DNA of 64,000 bases, from contig JBBQFI010000001.1 of the NCBI GenBank assembly GCA_038321775.1, positions 310,001-374,000 of the forward strand, read 5' to 3'. Shown piece after piece: positions 32,790-41,129 of this stretch. The notes below the pieces were generated by a model that worked only from the letters and a program-made list of their open reading frames with translations, was not told where the DNA came from and did no database searches. The position numbers and the translations under genes were made by a program. Each line of letters starts with the position of its first letter. Positions within the stretch are counted from its first letter, which is position 1. This stretch comes from JBBQFI01 sp038321775 (GTDB taxonomy: Bacteria > Verrucomicrobiota > Verrucomicrobiia > Chthoniobacterales > UBA10450).

Positions 32790-33932
32790 ATGACAATCTT
32801 TCTCGGATGCGGTTTCGCCGCGAAATATCGCGAAGGCGGCGGGAATTTTTCCGTGCCTTTGCAATGGATGCTGGGATTGCGTGGATTAAAACTCGACGCG
32901 ATCTGGCTCGAGCTGCTGCCGGCAACAAAGGACCCACGCAGTGATGAGGCGTGCATCGCCAATTTTCAACGGCAGTTGCGCGAACACGGCCTGGGCGGCC
33001 GTTATTGTTTGCTCTACCAAAAGCCCGCGACGGATGCGCACGACCTAGACGGCGTGCGTTGTTACGGCCTAACGAGACGCGAGCTCACGGCGCGGTTGGC
33101 GGGGCCAAACACGCTGTTGAATCTAAGCAACTCGCTGCATCCGCCGTTCCTGTTGGAATTCGAACGCAGAATATTTTGCGATCTCGATCCGAGCGAAATT
33201 TTTTATTGGATGACGAAGATGGAATTGGGGCAATCGCATCATCACGAATTCTGGACGATCGGATTAAATGCCAACGGACAGAATTGCGGACTGCCGAAAT
33301 CGAAATTGAAGTGGAAGACTTTTTATCCGCTGGTCGATACACGGCTGTATCAACCGGCGCCGGCGCCGCGAGTTCCAAAATTCACAACGATCGGACAATG
33401 GTATTGGAACGGCGCGGTGGAAGTGAATGGCGAGTATCCCGATCTCTCCAAGAAATTCGCATTTGACCGCTACCTGGATTTGCCGCGGCGGATTCCCTCC
33501 GCGCGTTTCGAATTAGCCATGAACATCAAAGCGGACGATCCGGAGCGAACCAGGCTGGCACGAAGAGACTGGCAGGTGGTTGATCCTCACCGTGTGGCGC
33601 GGACGCCTCGCGTTTATCGGCGTTATATCGCAAACGCGACGGCGGAATTCACCGCAGTCAAAGGTGTCGACGTGAGCTGGCAAACGGGTTGGCTGAGCGA
33701 TCGCGCGGCGGCATTTCTTGCGCGCGGCCGTCCCGTGGTGACGGAGAAGACGGGCGCGGCAAAATATCTTCCGCGCGCGAGTGGGTTCTTTTTCGTCGAC
33801 GGTCTCGATGAGGCGGAGGTCGCGGTAAAGGAAGTGATCGGGAACTGGCGGAAGTTATCGAAGGAGGCGCGACGGTGCGCGGTAGAAATATTCGATGCCA
33901 GAATCAACTTGCGGAAAATCCTTGGGCTTTGA
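32790..33932 (+). CDS. Predicted glycosyltransferase (GT1/GT4-like C-terminus)
   Basis: A 380-residue protein from the ATG at 32790; an upstream in-frame GTG lies in the repeat. MTIFLGCGFAAKYREGGG resembles a GT-B start. The C-terminal part (SWQTGWLSDRAAAFLARGRP, then VVTEKTGAAKYL) closely parallels the glycosyltransferase at 45221-46399 (LHSGWFSDRTACYLAAGRPA). Both would bind the sugar nucleotide there. Donor and acceptor are unknown. It is a lone gene, not in a polysaccharide cluster. Confidence 0.7.
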   Translation: MTIFLGCGFAAKYREGGGNFSVPLQWMLGLRGLKLDAIWLELLPATKDPRSDEACIANFQRQLREHGLGGRYCLLYQKPATDAHDLDGVRCYGLTRRELTARLAGPNTLLNLSNSLHPPFLLEFERRIFCDLDPSEIFYWMTKMELGQSHHHEFWTIGLNANGQNCGLPKSKLKWKTFYPLVDTRLYQPAPAPRVPKFTTIGQWYWNGAVEVNGEYPDLSKKFAFDRYLDLPRRIPSARFELAMNIKADDPERTRLARRDWQVVDPHRVARTPRVYRRYIANATAEFTAVKGVDVSWQTGWLSDRAAAFLARGRPVVTEKTGAAKYLPRASGFFFVDGLDEAEVAVKEVIGNWRKLSKEARRCAVEIFDARINLRKILGL

Positions 33933-34008
33933 TCAGGCGAATCCTGACTGGAAAAGTCGGACGATTCGGCATTGCAAAACAACTTTTGGGTGTTACTCGT
34001 TCCCCGTT

Positions 34009-34293
34009 ATGGCTGACTTGCTGAAAGCAGATGAGGCAAAAACCCGCCTCAAAAAGATCCCGGAGTGGGAGCTGGAGAAGAAACACATCGAGCGCGTGTT
34101 TGAGTTCGACGATTTCTCCGAGTCGATTGATTTTGTAAACTCTGTCGCCGAGGTGGCGGAGGAAGAAGAGCATCATCCCGATATCGATATTCGATATAAC
34201 AAGGTGCGCCTGGTTCTTTCCACCCACAGCAAAGGTGGGTTGACCGAGCTGGATTTCAATCTCGCGGAGCGAATCGACACGCTCGCGGAATAA
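34009..34293 (+). CDS. phhB: 4a-hydroxytetrahydrobiopterin (pterin-4a-carbinolamine) dehydratase
   Basis: A 94-residue protein of normal PCD length. The EEEEHHPDIDIRYNKV segment carries the active-site His residues, followed by LVLSTHSKGGLTELDFNLA. The enzyme recycles the pterin cofactor; with no phenylalanine hydroxylase nearby it may act in pterin or molybdopterin metabolism. The ATG at 34009 starts the known domain; the frame is open further upstream. Confidence 0.88.
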   Translation: MADLLKADEAKTRLKKIPEWELEKKHIERVFEFDDFSESIDFVNSVAEVAEEEEHHPDIDIRYNKVRLVLSTHSKGGLTELDFNLAERIDTLAE

Positions 34294-34301
34294 CGTGTTC
34301 G

Positions 34302-34463
34302 ATGTCTGAGCCCGGCGTTCCTCCCGCGCCGACGCGCACCCGGATGGTTATCGCGGCTCTCGTGGTGATCGTTACCGTGGCGATCGTCTGGAAGGTCATC
34401 GATTACCGAATGCAACCGCCACCGCCGCCACACAAGGTCGGTGAGCGCGTGGAGATGAAGTGA
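34302..34463 (+). CDS. Small single-pass membrane protein
   Basis: A 53-residue product: a Pro/Thr-rich head (MSEPGVPPAPTRTR), a membrane helix of about 20 residues (MVIAALVVIVTVAIVWKVI), then a Pro-rich tail (PPPPPHKVGERVEMK). It starts 8 bp after phhB on the same strand. There is no strong ribosome binding site, so translation may depend on coupling to phhB. Function unknown. Confidence 0.5.
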   Translation: MSEPGVPPAPTRTRMVIAALVVIVTVAIVWKVIDYRMQPPPPPHKVGERVEMK

Positions 34464-34536
34464 TGGAAGGGACGACCTCTGTGTCGTCCCGATAAGTCCC
34501 AGCAACCCTTGGGACGGGACAGAGCCCGTCCCTCCA
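34464..34536. repeat. Inverted repeat, TGGAAGGGACGACC...GCCCGTCCCTCCA
   Basis: The outer arms pair over about 26 bases with a few mismatches. An inner hairpin GGGACGAC/GTCGTCCC lies at its left. It separates two convergent genes and could end transcription from either side. Confidence 0.8.
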
Positions 34537-34539
34537 CTT

Positions 34540-34962
34540 TCAGCCGCGTCCTTCGTCGGCGTCGATGAAGGCGAACATCGTTTCGATTTCCGTGCGATCC
34601 GACATGCCGGCTTCCTTCTTTCGCATCTTCAATCTTTCGGAGACCTCGTCCTGCCATCCGTATTTCCGCATGAATTCATTCCAGACAAAGATCTCTTCCT
34701 CGGAAGGTTTGCGGCCTCTGCTGAAGCACCATTGCAAAATCTCTTCGTCGCTCCCGTCCTGTTTCACGCGCTCGACCAGTTCATCGTAGTTCACGCCCAA
34801 AAGTTTCACCACCCGCTCATCGAATCCTTTGCCGAGGTTCGGCGTGTAATCCGCTGGCAACTCTCCTTTGCCGTGCACCTTTATTTTGTCGAGCGTGCGG
34901 CCGAAAAAGAATAAACCGCCGACTTTTGCGAAGGGACTTCGGATACCTAAGTCTTTCGTCAC
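34540..34962 (-). CDS. DUF5069 family protein
   Basis: A 140-residue cytoplasmic protein. RSPFAKVGGLFFFGRTLDKI and the DGSDEEILQWCF segment match DUF5069. Function unknown. It is divergent from the PafA/Dop-like gene 115 bp away; this space may hold both promoters. Confidence 0.78.
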   Translation of the reverse strand: MTKDLGIRSPFAKVGGLFFFGRTLDKIKVHGKGELPADYTPNLGKGFDERVVKLLGVNYDELVERVKQDGSDEEILQWCFSRGRKPSEEEIFVWNEFMRKYGWQDEVSERLKMRKKEAGMSDRTEIETMFAFIDADEGRG

Positions 34963-35077
34963 TAGGACAGTTTGTAACTCTTCCGAAAAATTTCAAGAGT
35001 TGTGGTTAGGCAACTTTAGGTCGCCGCACTAAATCGATCAATTGGACTCGGGCGGAGATTTGTTATCTACTGGTCCA

Positions 35078-36499
35078 ATGGATCGGATCGTGGGCCTCGA
35101 GACGGAATACGGTTGCCTTCTCAGCGGCCGCGATACCCAGGGCACTTCCGATGCGTGGCCGGTTAAGGTTAAGAATTATCTTTTCCGGAAAGCTCAAGTC
35201 GGAACGATCGATCTGCACTATCGCGATTACGAAGAACCGCCAGGCAACGGCGGCTTTCTTTTGAATGGCGGCCGACTTTATCTCGACATGGGTCACATCG
35301 AGTACGCTTCGCCTGAGTGTCTGCATTTGCGCGATATCGTGACGTACGATCTTGCCGGCGACGAATTGTTGCAGTCTGCGCTGGTGGAACTCGGCGCCAA
35401 CGATCGCGTGGCATTTATCAAAAACAACGTCGACCATCACACCGGCGCCACTTTCGGTTGTCACGAGAATTATCTCATGCGGCGTGAGGCGCAGTTTACG
35501 CCGCCGGTGCTGGGAACGCTGCTCTCGTTCCTGGCGACGCGCCAATTGTTCACGGGCGCGGGCCGAGTAGGTCAGGCGAATCCGCTCGCCTTTGATTTTG
35601 AAATGCCGCAGCCGGAAGCCCAGATCAATTTTCAGATCAGCCAGCGCGCGGATCACATCGTGAACGACATTTACCAATGGGTGCAATTCAATCGCGCCAT
35701 CATCAATGCGCGTGATGAGCCGCTGGCGGATTATCGCAAGTATCGCCGGTTGCATTTACTCATTGGCGATTCGAACATGAGTCCATTTGCGACTGCGTTG
35801 AAAGTCGGGACGACCTCTTGTGTACTTTCGCTTTTGGAGGATGGAACGTTACCGAAAAATCTCAGCCTCGCCGATGCGGTGCAAAGCACGCGCGACATTT
35901 CCCGCGATTCCACCGGCAAGTGGATCGTGCGTTTGGAGAATGGAAGAACGATCGGCGCGCTCGATATTCAATGGCAGTTCTTCGAATTGGCATCGCGGCA
36001 CTTGGCTGGCGCAAACGAGGAAACGGATTGGCTGCTCGATAGCTGGAAGTTCACGCTCGATGCGCTGCAGAAAAAGCCGGAATCGTTAATCGGCGGCGTC
36101 GATTGGATCACGAAGAAATGGTTGCTCGAAGCTTTCATGGAGGAAGAAAAGATCGCCTGGGACGATCCGTGGCTGCAAAGCCTGGATCTCGAGTATCACA
36201 ACATCGATCCGGAGAAAGGGCTGTTCTTCGGCATTACACCGGCGAAACGGATTGGCGAATGGAACGATAGCGTGCGCCGGCAGGAAGCGATGATGACTCC
36301 GCCGGCAAACACGCGCGCTTCAGGACGTGCTCGGGCCGTCGCTTATTTTCAAAAGCGGCATCATCCCTACGTGATCAACTGGGATTCCATCGCATGCGAC
36401 AGCCGCGATTTTCTCGTCATGGGCGATCCATTCAACGACTACAATGAAGAGGTCGCGAAGTTTTTGACGCGGGCCAGCGCTTCGTTCGTCGCTGATTAA
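35078..36499 (+). CDS. PafA/Dop-family enzyme (Pup ligase or deamidase type)
   Basis: A protein of 473 residues from the ATG at 35078 (a TTG at 35042 is also in frame). It begins MDRIVGLETEYG with the family's Glu-rich nucleotide loop. NGGRLYLDMGHIEYASPEC holds the candidate catalytic Asp, and FGCHENYLMRR is another fixed motif. In Actinobacteria, PafA attaches Pup to lysines and Dop deamidates or removes it, both using ATP and a glutamine-synthetase-like fold. GRLYLDMGHIEYA looks closer to PafA than Dop. No Pup/UBact, ARC ATPase or 20S proteasome gene is visible in the window, so partner and role are open. Confidence 0.85.
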   Translation: MDRIVGLETEYGCLLSGRDTQGTSDAWPVKVKNYLFRKAQVGTIDLHYRDYEEPPGNGGFLLNGGRLYLDMGHIEYASPECLHLRDIVTYDLAGDELLQSALVELGANDRVAFIKNNVDHHTGATFGCHENYLMRREAQFTPPVLGTLLSFLATRQLFTGAGRVGQANPLAFDFEMPQPEAQINFQISQRADHIVNDIYQWVQFNRAIINARDEPLADYRKYRRLHLLIGDSNMSPFATALKVGTTSCVLSLLEDGTLPKNLSLADAVQSTRDISRDSTGKWIVRLENGRTIGALDIQWQFFELASRHLAGANEETDWLLDSWKFTLDALQKKPESLIGGVDWITKKWLLEAFMEEEKIAWDDPWLQSLDLEYHNIDPEKGLFFGITPAKRIGEWNDSVRRQEAMMTPPANTRASGRARAVAYFQKRHHPYVINWDSIACDSRDFLVMGDPFNDYNEEVAKFLTRASASFVAD

Positions 36500-36512
36500 T
36501 CGAAAACGTTCG

Positions 36513-38024
36513 TCAATCCAAACGCTGCAACGCAGGCAGGCCGTAATTTTGCTTAAGGGCAGGTGCTTCCGCCGCCACTTGCGCGGCATCGAGTTCCAAT
36601 TGCTTCGGATCTTCCTGTATCTCGACTTTAATGAAACCGTCGACTGGATGCTTCACCGCTTCGGCCAAATCGCCTAACGAATTGATGTTCTTGCCGTTCA
36701 CTTTGTCCACCACGAGATACGAAAGATCGTCATAGCCTATGGTGCTGTTGGCTGGGAGCACCTGACTCAAGACAACGATGTGACGTTTCGTTTCAGGAAA
36801 CAATTCGGACTGATAGCGATCGAGATAAACTAAACGCTGCGGCGCATCCTTCTGCCAGCTGCCGCCCCATTCCCTCAAATATTGACGCGAGAGTTCCTGG
36901 AAGATCAGGCCCCCTAAAACATAATACGATGGCGGACGATCGCGGTTGTACGGTGGAACGACGTAATCCTGGGCGGCGCGATGTTCCAAAGTCACGTTCA
37001 GATCGAGCGGTTTTCCTTCGCGTTGAACGTGAAACTGCAACGTGTCTCCGACAAAAGCGTGCTCGGTAATTAGATTGGTGAACTCAATCTTCCCGTAAAG
37101 TGGATCGACATAATTCCCGGTTTGGTCGAGTTCATCCTTTCCAATCGAGACGATGACATCACCAACCTTTAGTCCCGCCTTTGCCGCAGGCATGTTCGGT
37201 TCGACACTGGTCACGTAAACACCCGCCGGTTTTCCCGTTTGTCCCGCGAACTTTTGCAAATCAGGATCGCGCATTGGGAAAAAACCCACTCCGGCAGAAG
37301 GGAATCCACGATAATTTTGTGTGTCAGCGTCTTTAAGAAAATGGGCGATGATCGGGGCGGGAATCGCATCGAGTACTTGCGTGCGCGGATCGTAGCGCAA
37401 TAAAAGCGCGGCCAGTTTATCTTTCTTGACCAACGGCACCGTGTAGCTGTTTTCACGGTACTGCATCGGAATGCTGAGGCGATAAGTCAGAAATTGGGAG
37501 ACGTCCGCGGGATACTGCGTCATGCCGATCGTAGTAACGAGGCCTTCCGTGACCACTAACGCGCCGGTCGTTTCAAGCTGCCACGCCGAAAGCCGATCGC
37601 CCACGATCGTGTCGACTGCGAGATCGAGCGCCTCTAAGCCATCCAAAAATTTCTTATTGGTCGGCTCGAGCAAAGCAAGGTTCGCCTCGTAATCGACCAC
37701 AACCACATTGGCCGCTGTTTTTTCGCCGGTTTCGGCGCGCTCCAGTTCTACGTAATTTTGGTTGGCCACCAAATCCGCCGTCACAAGAACACGGCCGTGA
37801 GGGAGAACCGCGCCGAGAGCGCGTTTGGTAAAGGGCGCTCGTTTCTGCCACGGGCGAAAATAATCGAAAGCCTGTCCGGTGACATTTACCCTAACGAGTG
37901 CCAGTTTTGGTTTGATCGCGGTATGTGAGGTCGCAATCGGCTTCGGTGGCGTAACGGGTTTTTTCGCCTCCGCCGATACGAGCGGGAGTGCCAGGGAAAT
38001 CGCGATGAAGAAGAACTTTTGCAT
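36513..38024 (-). CDS. Trypsin-like PDZ protein without its catalytic triad
   Basis: A 503-residue exported protein (signal peptide to about AEA). Its layout follows the gene immediately upstream: a chymotrypsin-fold domain, a PDZ domain (VTSVEPNMPAAKAGLKVGDV, about residues 260-340) and a C-terminal region with a second PDZ-like part. At the triad positions I find VTADLVAN instead of TNAHVV, NLALLE instead of DLAVL, and no GNSGG. It therefore looks like a pseudoprotease that may bind or regulate. It starts 2 bp after the active paralogue's stop, so the two are probably translated together. Confidence 0.75.
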   Translation of the reverse strand: MQKFFFIAISLALPLVSAEAKKPVTPPKPIATSHTAIKPKLALVRVNVTGQAFDYFRPWQKRAPFTKRALGAVLPHGRVLVTADLVANQNYVELERAETGEKTAANVVVVDYEANLALLEPTNKKFLDGLEALDLAVDTIVGDRLSAWQLETTGALVVTEGLVTTIGMTQYPADVSQFLTYRLSIPMQYRENSYTVPLVKKDKLAALLLRYDPRTQVLDAIPAPIIAHFLKDADTQNYRGFPSAGVGFFPMRDPDLQKFAGQTGKPAGVYVTSVEPNMPAAKAGLKVGDVIVSIGKDELDQTGNYVDPLYGKIEFTNLITEHAFVGDTLQFHVQREGKPLDLNVTLEHRAAQDYVVPPYNRDRPPSYYVLGGLIFQELSRQYLREWGGSWQKDAPQRLVYLDRYQSELFPETKRHIVVLSQVLPANSTIGYDDLSYLVVDKVNGKNINSLGDLAEAVKHPVDGFIKVEIQEDPKQLELDAAQVAAEAPALKQNYGLPALQRLD

Positions 38025-38026
38025 CG

Positions 38027-39520
38027 TTAAATTTTAGTTTGCCCACCCGATGCTTTTGCCACCGGCTGTTCGTCCAGATTTTGTTCGGAAAGAACGTTGT
38101 AGCGGGTTTTGATTCGTTCACGCGCTTCGTCGACCTGTTTCGGATCAAGCACGAGAGGCGGCCCTTCTCCGATCATCTTCACCACGAAACGGTCCGGCTT
38201 TTGCGCAAACGCTTTGGCGAGATCATCAAGCGTGCGGATTTTCGCGCCGTTGATTTCATCGACAATGTTGTAACGGAAAGGGGAGAGATAAGTGTTGATT
38301 GGGTCCGGCAAAATATTCGTCAGAACGATGACCTCCGGATGCGCGAGATAAATTTGCTCCGTCACAAAAAAATCGAAGAAGTGACGCAGTCTTAAATCGG
38401 AAGGCCGATATGCTTCCATCATATCGAGCGAGAGCGGCTGAAAGAGCAACCCTGCATAAACGGCATAGCGCGGCCGCACATCGTAAGCGTGGCCTTGCAT
38501 CAAATAAGGCCAAACCGTGTCGAGCGTGATCTTCACCGTCGTCGGTTGTTTATTGCGCAACAGATCGAGCTTCACCACATCGCCTTTAAATTTTCGCTCG
38601 ACCACTTCCGGCATTTGCACGCGATCCCCATCGATCTCGACAAAGGCGTCGCTCGAGATCGGATGATCATCGATCGCGAGAAGAACATCACCGCTTTGCA
38701 CAAATTTTGCGGCCGGTCCGGCGGTAATCACCGTGTTGATGAGCACGCCGCGTCCATCATCCTGCAGTCCGAGGTAACGGCGTTGCGTGGCGTTTTGTAA
38801 TTTTGAATAAGTCAGACCGAGATCGACGTAGCGATCGTAATGACCGTCGGAGATGTCTTTGAGAAAGCGTTGAATCACCGGCACCGGAATCATGTAGGCA
38901 ACGCCTTGCGCGATGTCGCCGCTGTAACCTTGAAACGCGACTCCGACGACTTTGCCTTCCTGCATGACAGGTCCCCCGCTATTGCCGGGATTAATTTGCG
39001 CACTGATCTGAATGGCCAAGTGCGAGTCGATCGATGAATGCGTGTAGAGTTGGAAATCGATGCGGGAAACAATTCCCGTCGTCACCGACATGCGCTCGCC
39101 GCCGATTGGATAACCGTAAGCTGAGACCGTCGACTCCAGCGGTGGAATCCCGCCCTGGGTGAGTGGCGCCATGTCCTTGAAAAAATTTGGAGAATCCACG
39201 TTCAGAACCGCGAGATCGCAATCGTGCGCGATGAAAAGCACCGTGGCCTGGTATTTGTTCGGATCGCCTTCACGTTCCACCGTGAGGTAGCGGCTGTTGC
39301 TCACGACATGCGCGTTCGTCATGATGCGGTTGCCGGCGATGACGAAACCGGCGCCAACGCCACGCGCGATCGCGCCGGAATTCCACGGCGCGCGGTAATC
39401 AGGCTCAACTTCCGTGGCTGTAATGCGCACGAGACTCTTCTGAATTTTCGGAGCAGCCTGCGCGGTGACGAGCGGGCTCGAAAACAAAAGTGCGCAGACG
39501 AAAAAAGAAAAATGATTCAT
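38027..39520 (-). CDS. Exported DegP-like serine protease with PDZ domain
   Basis: A 497-residue protein with a signal peptide (cleavage about AQAA). The catalytic triad is visible: His in IMTNAHVVSN, Asp in AHDCDLAVLNV and Ser in INPGNSGGPVM. A PDZ domain follows (about 260-330, VITAGPAAKFVQSGDVLLAI), and a second PDZ-like region is near the C-terminus. It likely degrades or senses damaged envelope proteins. It is first of a pair with the inactive-looking 36513-38024 product. Confidence 0.87.
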   Translation of the reverse strand: MNHFSFFVCALLFSSPLVTAQAAPKIQKSLVRITATEVEPDYRAPWNSGAIARGVGAGFVIAGNRIMTNAHVVSNSRYLTVEREGDPNKYQATVLFIAHDCDLAVLNVDSPNFFKDMAPLTQGGIPPLESTVSAYGYPIGGERMSVTTGIVSRIDFQLYTHSSIDSHLAIQISAQINPGNSGGPVMQEGKVVGVAFQGYSGDIAQGVAYMIPVPVIQRFLKDISDGHYDRYVDLGLTYSKLQNATQRRYLGLQDDGRGVLINTVITAGPAAKFVQSGDVLLAIDDHPISSDAFVEIDGDRVQMPEVVERKFKGDVVKLDLLRNKQPTTVKITLDTVWPYLMQGHAYDVRPRYAVYAGLLFQPLSLDMMEAYRPSDLRLRHFFDFFVTEQIYLAHPEVIVLTNILPDPINTYLSPFRYNIVDEINGAKIRTLDDLAKAFAQKPDRFVVKMIGEGPPLVLDPKQVDEARERIKTRYNVLSEQNLDEQPVAKASGGQTKI

Positions 39521-39586
39521 TAAAACGAAGTCGGGAAGATGAAACAGAAGCTCGATAAAGCAAATTTCGCGCGTGCCACGGCGAAT

Positions 39587-39621
39587 AAAAAAAACGGCGG
39601 TGATCCCGAGGGACCACCGCC
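39587..39621 (-). terminator. Rho-independent terminator of the Spy-like gene
   Basis: On the minus strand GGCGGTGGTCCC-TC-GGGATCACCGCC forms a strong stem followed by eight T residues (39594-39587). It lies 18 bp after the stop at 39639. Confidence 0.88.
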
Positions 39622-39638
39622 GCTACTACCCGCCGAAG

Positions 39639-40049
39639 TTATTTCTGCTTTGCTTCGTGCATTTCCTGACGCGCGTTACGCATGTCTTCATGCGCCTTCT
39701 TCATCGCATCCAGTTTTTGCTGCTGCTCGGCCGTAAGAAGCGGACGAATCTGCGTCATGGCGTTATCCATGACGGTTTTTGTTTTCTGCATCGCCTCTTC
39801 GTGAATCGCGCGAATCTGCGGTTTCGCTTGATCAACGATTGGCTGCACCTTGGCTTTTTGATCCGCAGTCAAATTGAGATCTTCGCTCAATCCATCGAGC
39901 GGATTTTTCATGTGATGCGGCCCCTTCTCGCCATGACGATGCCGGCCCGGTCCCGGACCTGCATCGGCGGGAGCCTGAGCGCTCACAATCGCTAACGTCG
40001 CGATTGAGAGGACGAATGCTGCTGTGACTGCCATTACTTTTCGTTTCAT
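39639..40049 (-). CDS. Spy/CpxP-like periplasmic LTxxQ protein
   Basis: A 136-residue exported protein: signal peptide ending about SAQA, a His/Gly-rich segment (GPGRHRHGEKGPHHM) that could bind metal, then two LTxxQ motifs (LNLTADQKAKV and LLTAEQQQKL) in a helical hairpin. Spy and CpxP are envelope chaperones and stress sensors. The ATG at 40049 starts a proper signal peptide; the frame extends to 40100. It is divergent from the ECF sigma operon and shares a promoter sequence with it. Confidence 0.85.
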   Translation of the reverse strand: MKRKVMAVTAAFVLSIATLAIVSAQAPADAGPGPGRHRHGEKGPHHMKNPLDGLSEDLNLTADQKAKVQPIVDQAKPQIRAIHEEAMQKTKTVMDNAMTQIRPLLTAEQQQKLDAMKKAHEDMRNARQEMHEAKQK

Positions 40050-40106
40050 TAGTTTCTGCTTTCTGTTTGTGCGAGCGTGACCACTGCACGCTTGTTTCAA
40101 TAATCG

Positions 40107-40135
40107 ATGACAGGGTGTTGGACTTACCGGTTACA
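40107..40135 (-). promoter_or_regulatory. Predicted ECF-type promoter of the Spy-like gene
   Basis: On the minus strand TGTAACCGG (40135-40127), 15 bases, then GTCAT (40111-40107). This is identical in both boxes and in spacing to the plus-strand promoter at 40182-40210. The layout resembles known ECF promoters with a TGTAAC-type -35 and a CGTC/GTC-type -10. Confidence 0.65.
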
Positions 40136-40181
40136 GATTTCTTCGATCCTATTTTTGCGCCCTCGAAATTACGGCCGCATC

Positions 40182-40210
40182 TGTAACCGGCGAGACCGCG
40201 GTTGCGTCAT
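40182..40210 (+). promoter_or_regulatory. Predicted ECF-type promoter of the sigma factor operon
   Basis: TGTAACCGG (40182-40190), 15 bases, then GTCAT (40206-40210), 30 bp before the sigma factor ATG. Together with the mirror copy it forms a perfect 12-bp inverted repeat, CCGGTTACAGAT (40127-40138) and ATCTGTAACCGG (40179-40190). Confidence 0.65.
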
Positions 40211-40240
40211 ACTTAACGGTGTGGCCTCGTATCTCATTGC

Positions 40241-40813
40241 ATGGCGGATGAAAATGATGCGCGAGAGCTGGTCGAACGAGCGTTACAACACGATGAAGGG
40301 GCGGCGAGCGAATTGGTTAGGCGCCTTTATCCTCTGGTGTTGCGGATGGTGCGCTCACATCGGCCACAACGGGCCGCCGAAGAGGATCTTTGCCAGATGA
40401 TTTTCATAAAAATATTTCAGAAGCTGCCGCAATTTGCCGGCAAAGTGCCGTTGGAACATTGGGTTTCGCGTATTGCCATTAACACTTGCATCAACCAAAT
40501 CCGCGCCGAGAAGGTGCGGCCCGAATTGCGTCATGCCGATATGAGCGAAGAGCAGGCGGCAGTTATCGCGACCTTGAGCGCAACGGAAGCAGAAGATTCG
40601 CCAGATCGGAGTTTGATCGCGCGCGATTTGGTCGAGCATTTGCTCACAGCGCTAAAGCCTGCGGAACGTCTGGTCATCGATATGCTTTATCTTCAGGAAC
40701 GACCGGTTGCGGAAATTGCAAAAATTACCGGCTGGAGCGAAACGCATGTGAAAGTGCGCGCTTTTCGTGCACGACAAAAAATGAAAAACCATCTCGCTAC
40801 GTTGGAGAGCTAA
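40241..40813 (+). CDS. ECF-type RNA polymerase sigma factor
   Basis: A 190-residue sigma-70 family protein with regions 2 and 4 only. Region 2 has AAEEDLCQMIFIKIFQKLPQF and region 4 ends with the helix-turn-helix AEIAKITGWSETHVKVRAFR. It probably directs transcription from the two TGTAACCGG-N15-GTCAT promoters, including its own. The next two genes encode membrane-anchored proteins suited to act as anti-sigma factor and sensor. Confidence 0.9.
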   Translation: MADENDARELVERALQHDEGAASELVRRLYPLVLRMVRSHRPQRAAEEDLCQMIFIKIFQKLPQFAGKVPLEHWVSRIAINTCINQIRAEKVRPELRHADMSEEQAAVIATLSATEAEDSPDRSLIARDLVEHLLTALKPAERLVIDMLYLQERPVAEIAKITGWSETHVKVRAFRARQKMKNHLATLES

Positions 40814-40820
40814 CAAACTT

Positions 40821-41129
40821 ATGGGAAGACTCGATACACGGTTGCTTCGTTTGTTGAAGGTTGCCGCACAGGCGAAGGACGATGTGCCAGGTGAAATGCC
40901 GTTTGGTTTTGAGACGAGGATCCTCGCAAGGTGGCGTGAACTCCGGTCGGACAGCAGCGCCGAAGTCGCACGTTTCGTTAGGCGGGTTGCGATTGGAGCA
41001 ATCGTCGTGACACTTTTCGGCGCCGTCATCGGCTACAACCAACTCCGCGATGAGGAAGAGACTAACGAGCCTCTCACGAACGATTACGCGCTTGTGGATT
41101 CCACGATTCAGAATCAGCTCTTGCGATGA
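40821..41129 (+). CDS. Small membrane protein, candidate anti-sigma factor
   Basis: A 102-residue protein with a basic and amphipathic cytoplasmic N-terminus (MGRLDTRLLRLLKVAAQ), one membrane helix at about residues 54-71 and a short acidic periplasmic tail. No zinc-binding anti-sigma motif is seen. Its size, topology and place between the sigma factor (7 bp away) and a periplasmic sensor (ATGA overlap) match the CnrY position of the CnrYXH system. The assignment rests on context only. Confidence 0.6.
   Translation: MGRLDTRLLRLLKVAAQAKDDVPGEMPFGFETRILARWRELRSDSSAEVARFVRRVAIGAIVVTLFGAVIGYNQLRDEEETNEPLTNDYALVDSTIQNQLLR

Noticed and set aside
35063..35755. 230-residue minus-strand frame inside the PafA/Dop-like gene
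   Set aside because: Shadow of a clear gene, with low-complexity basic composition.
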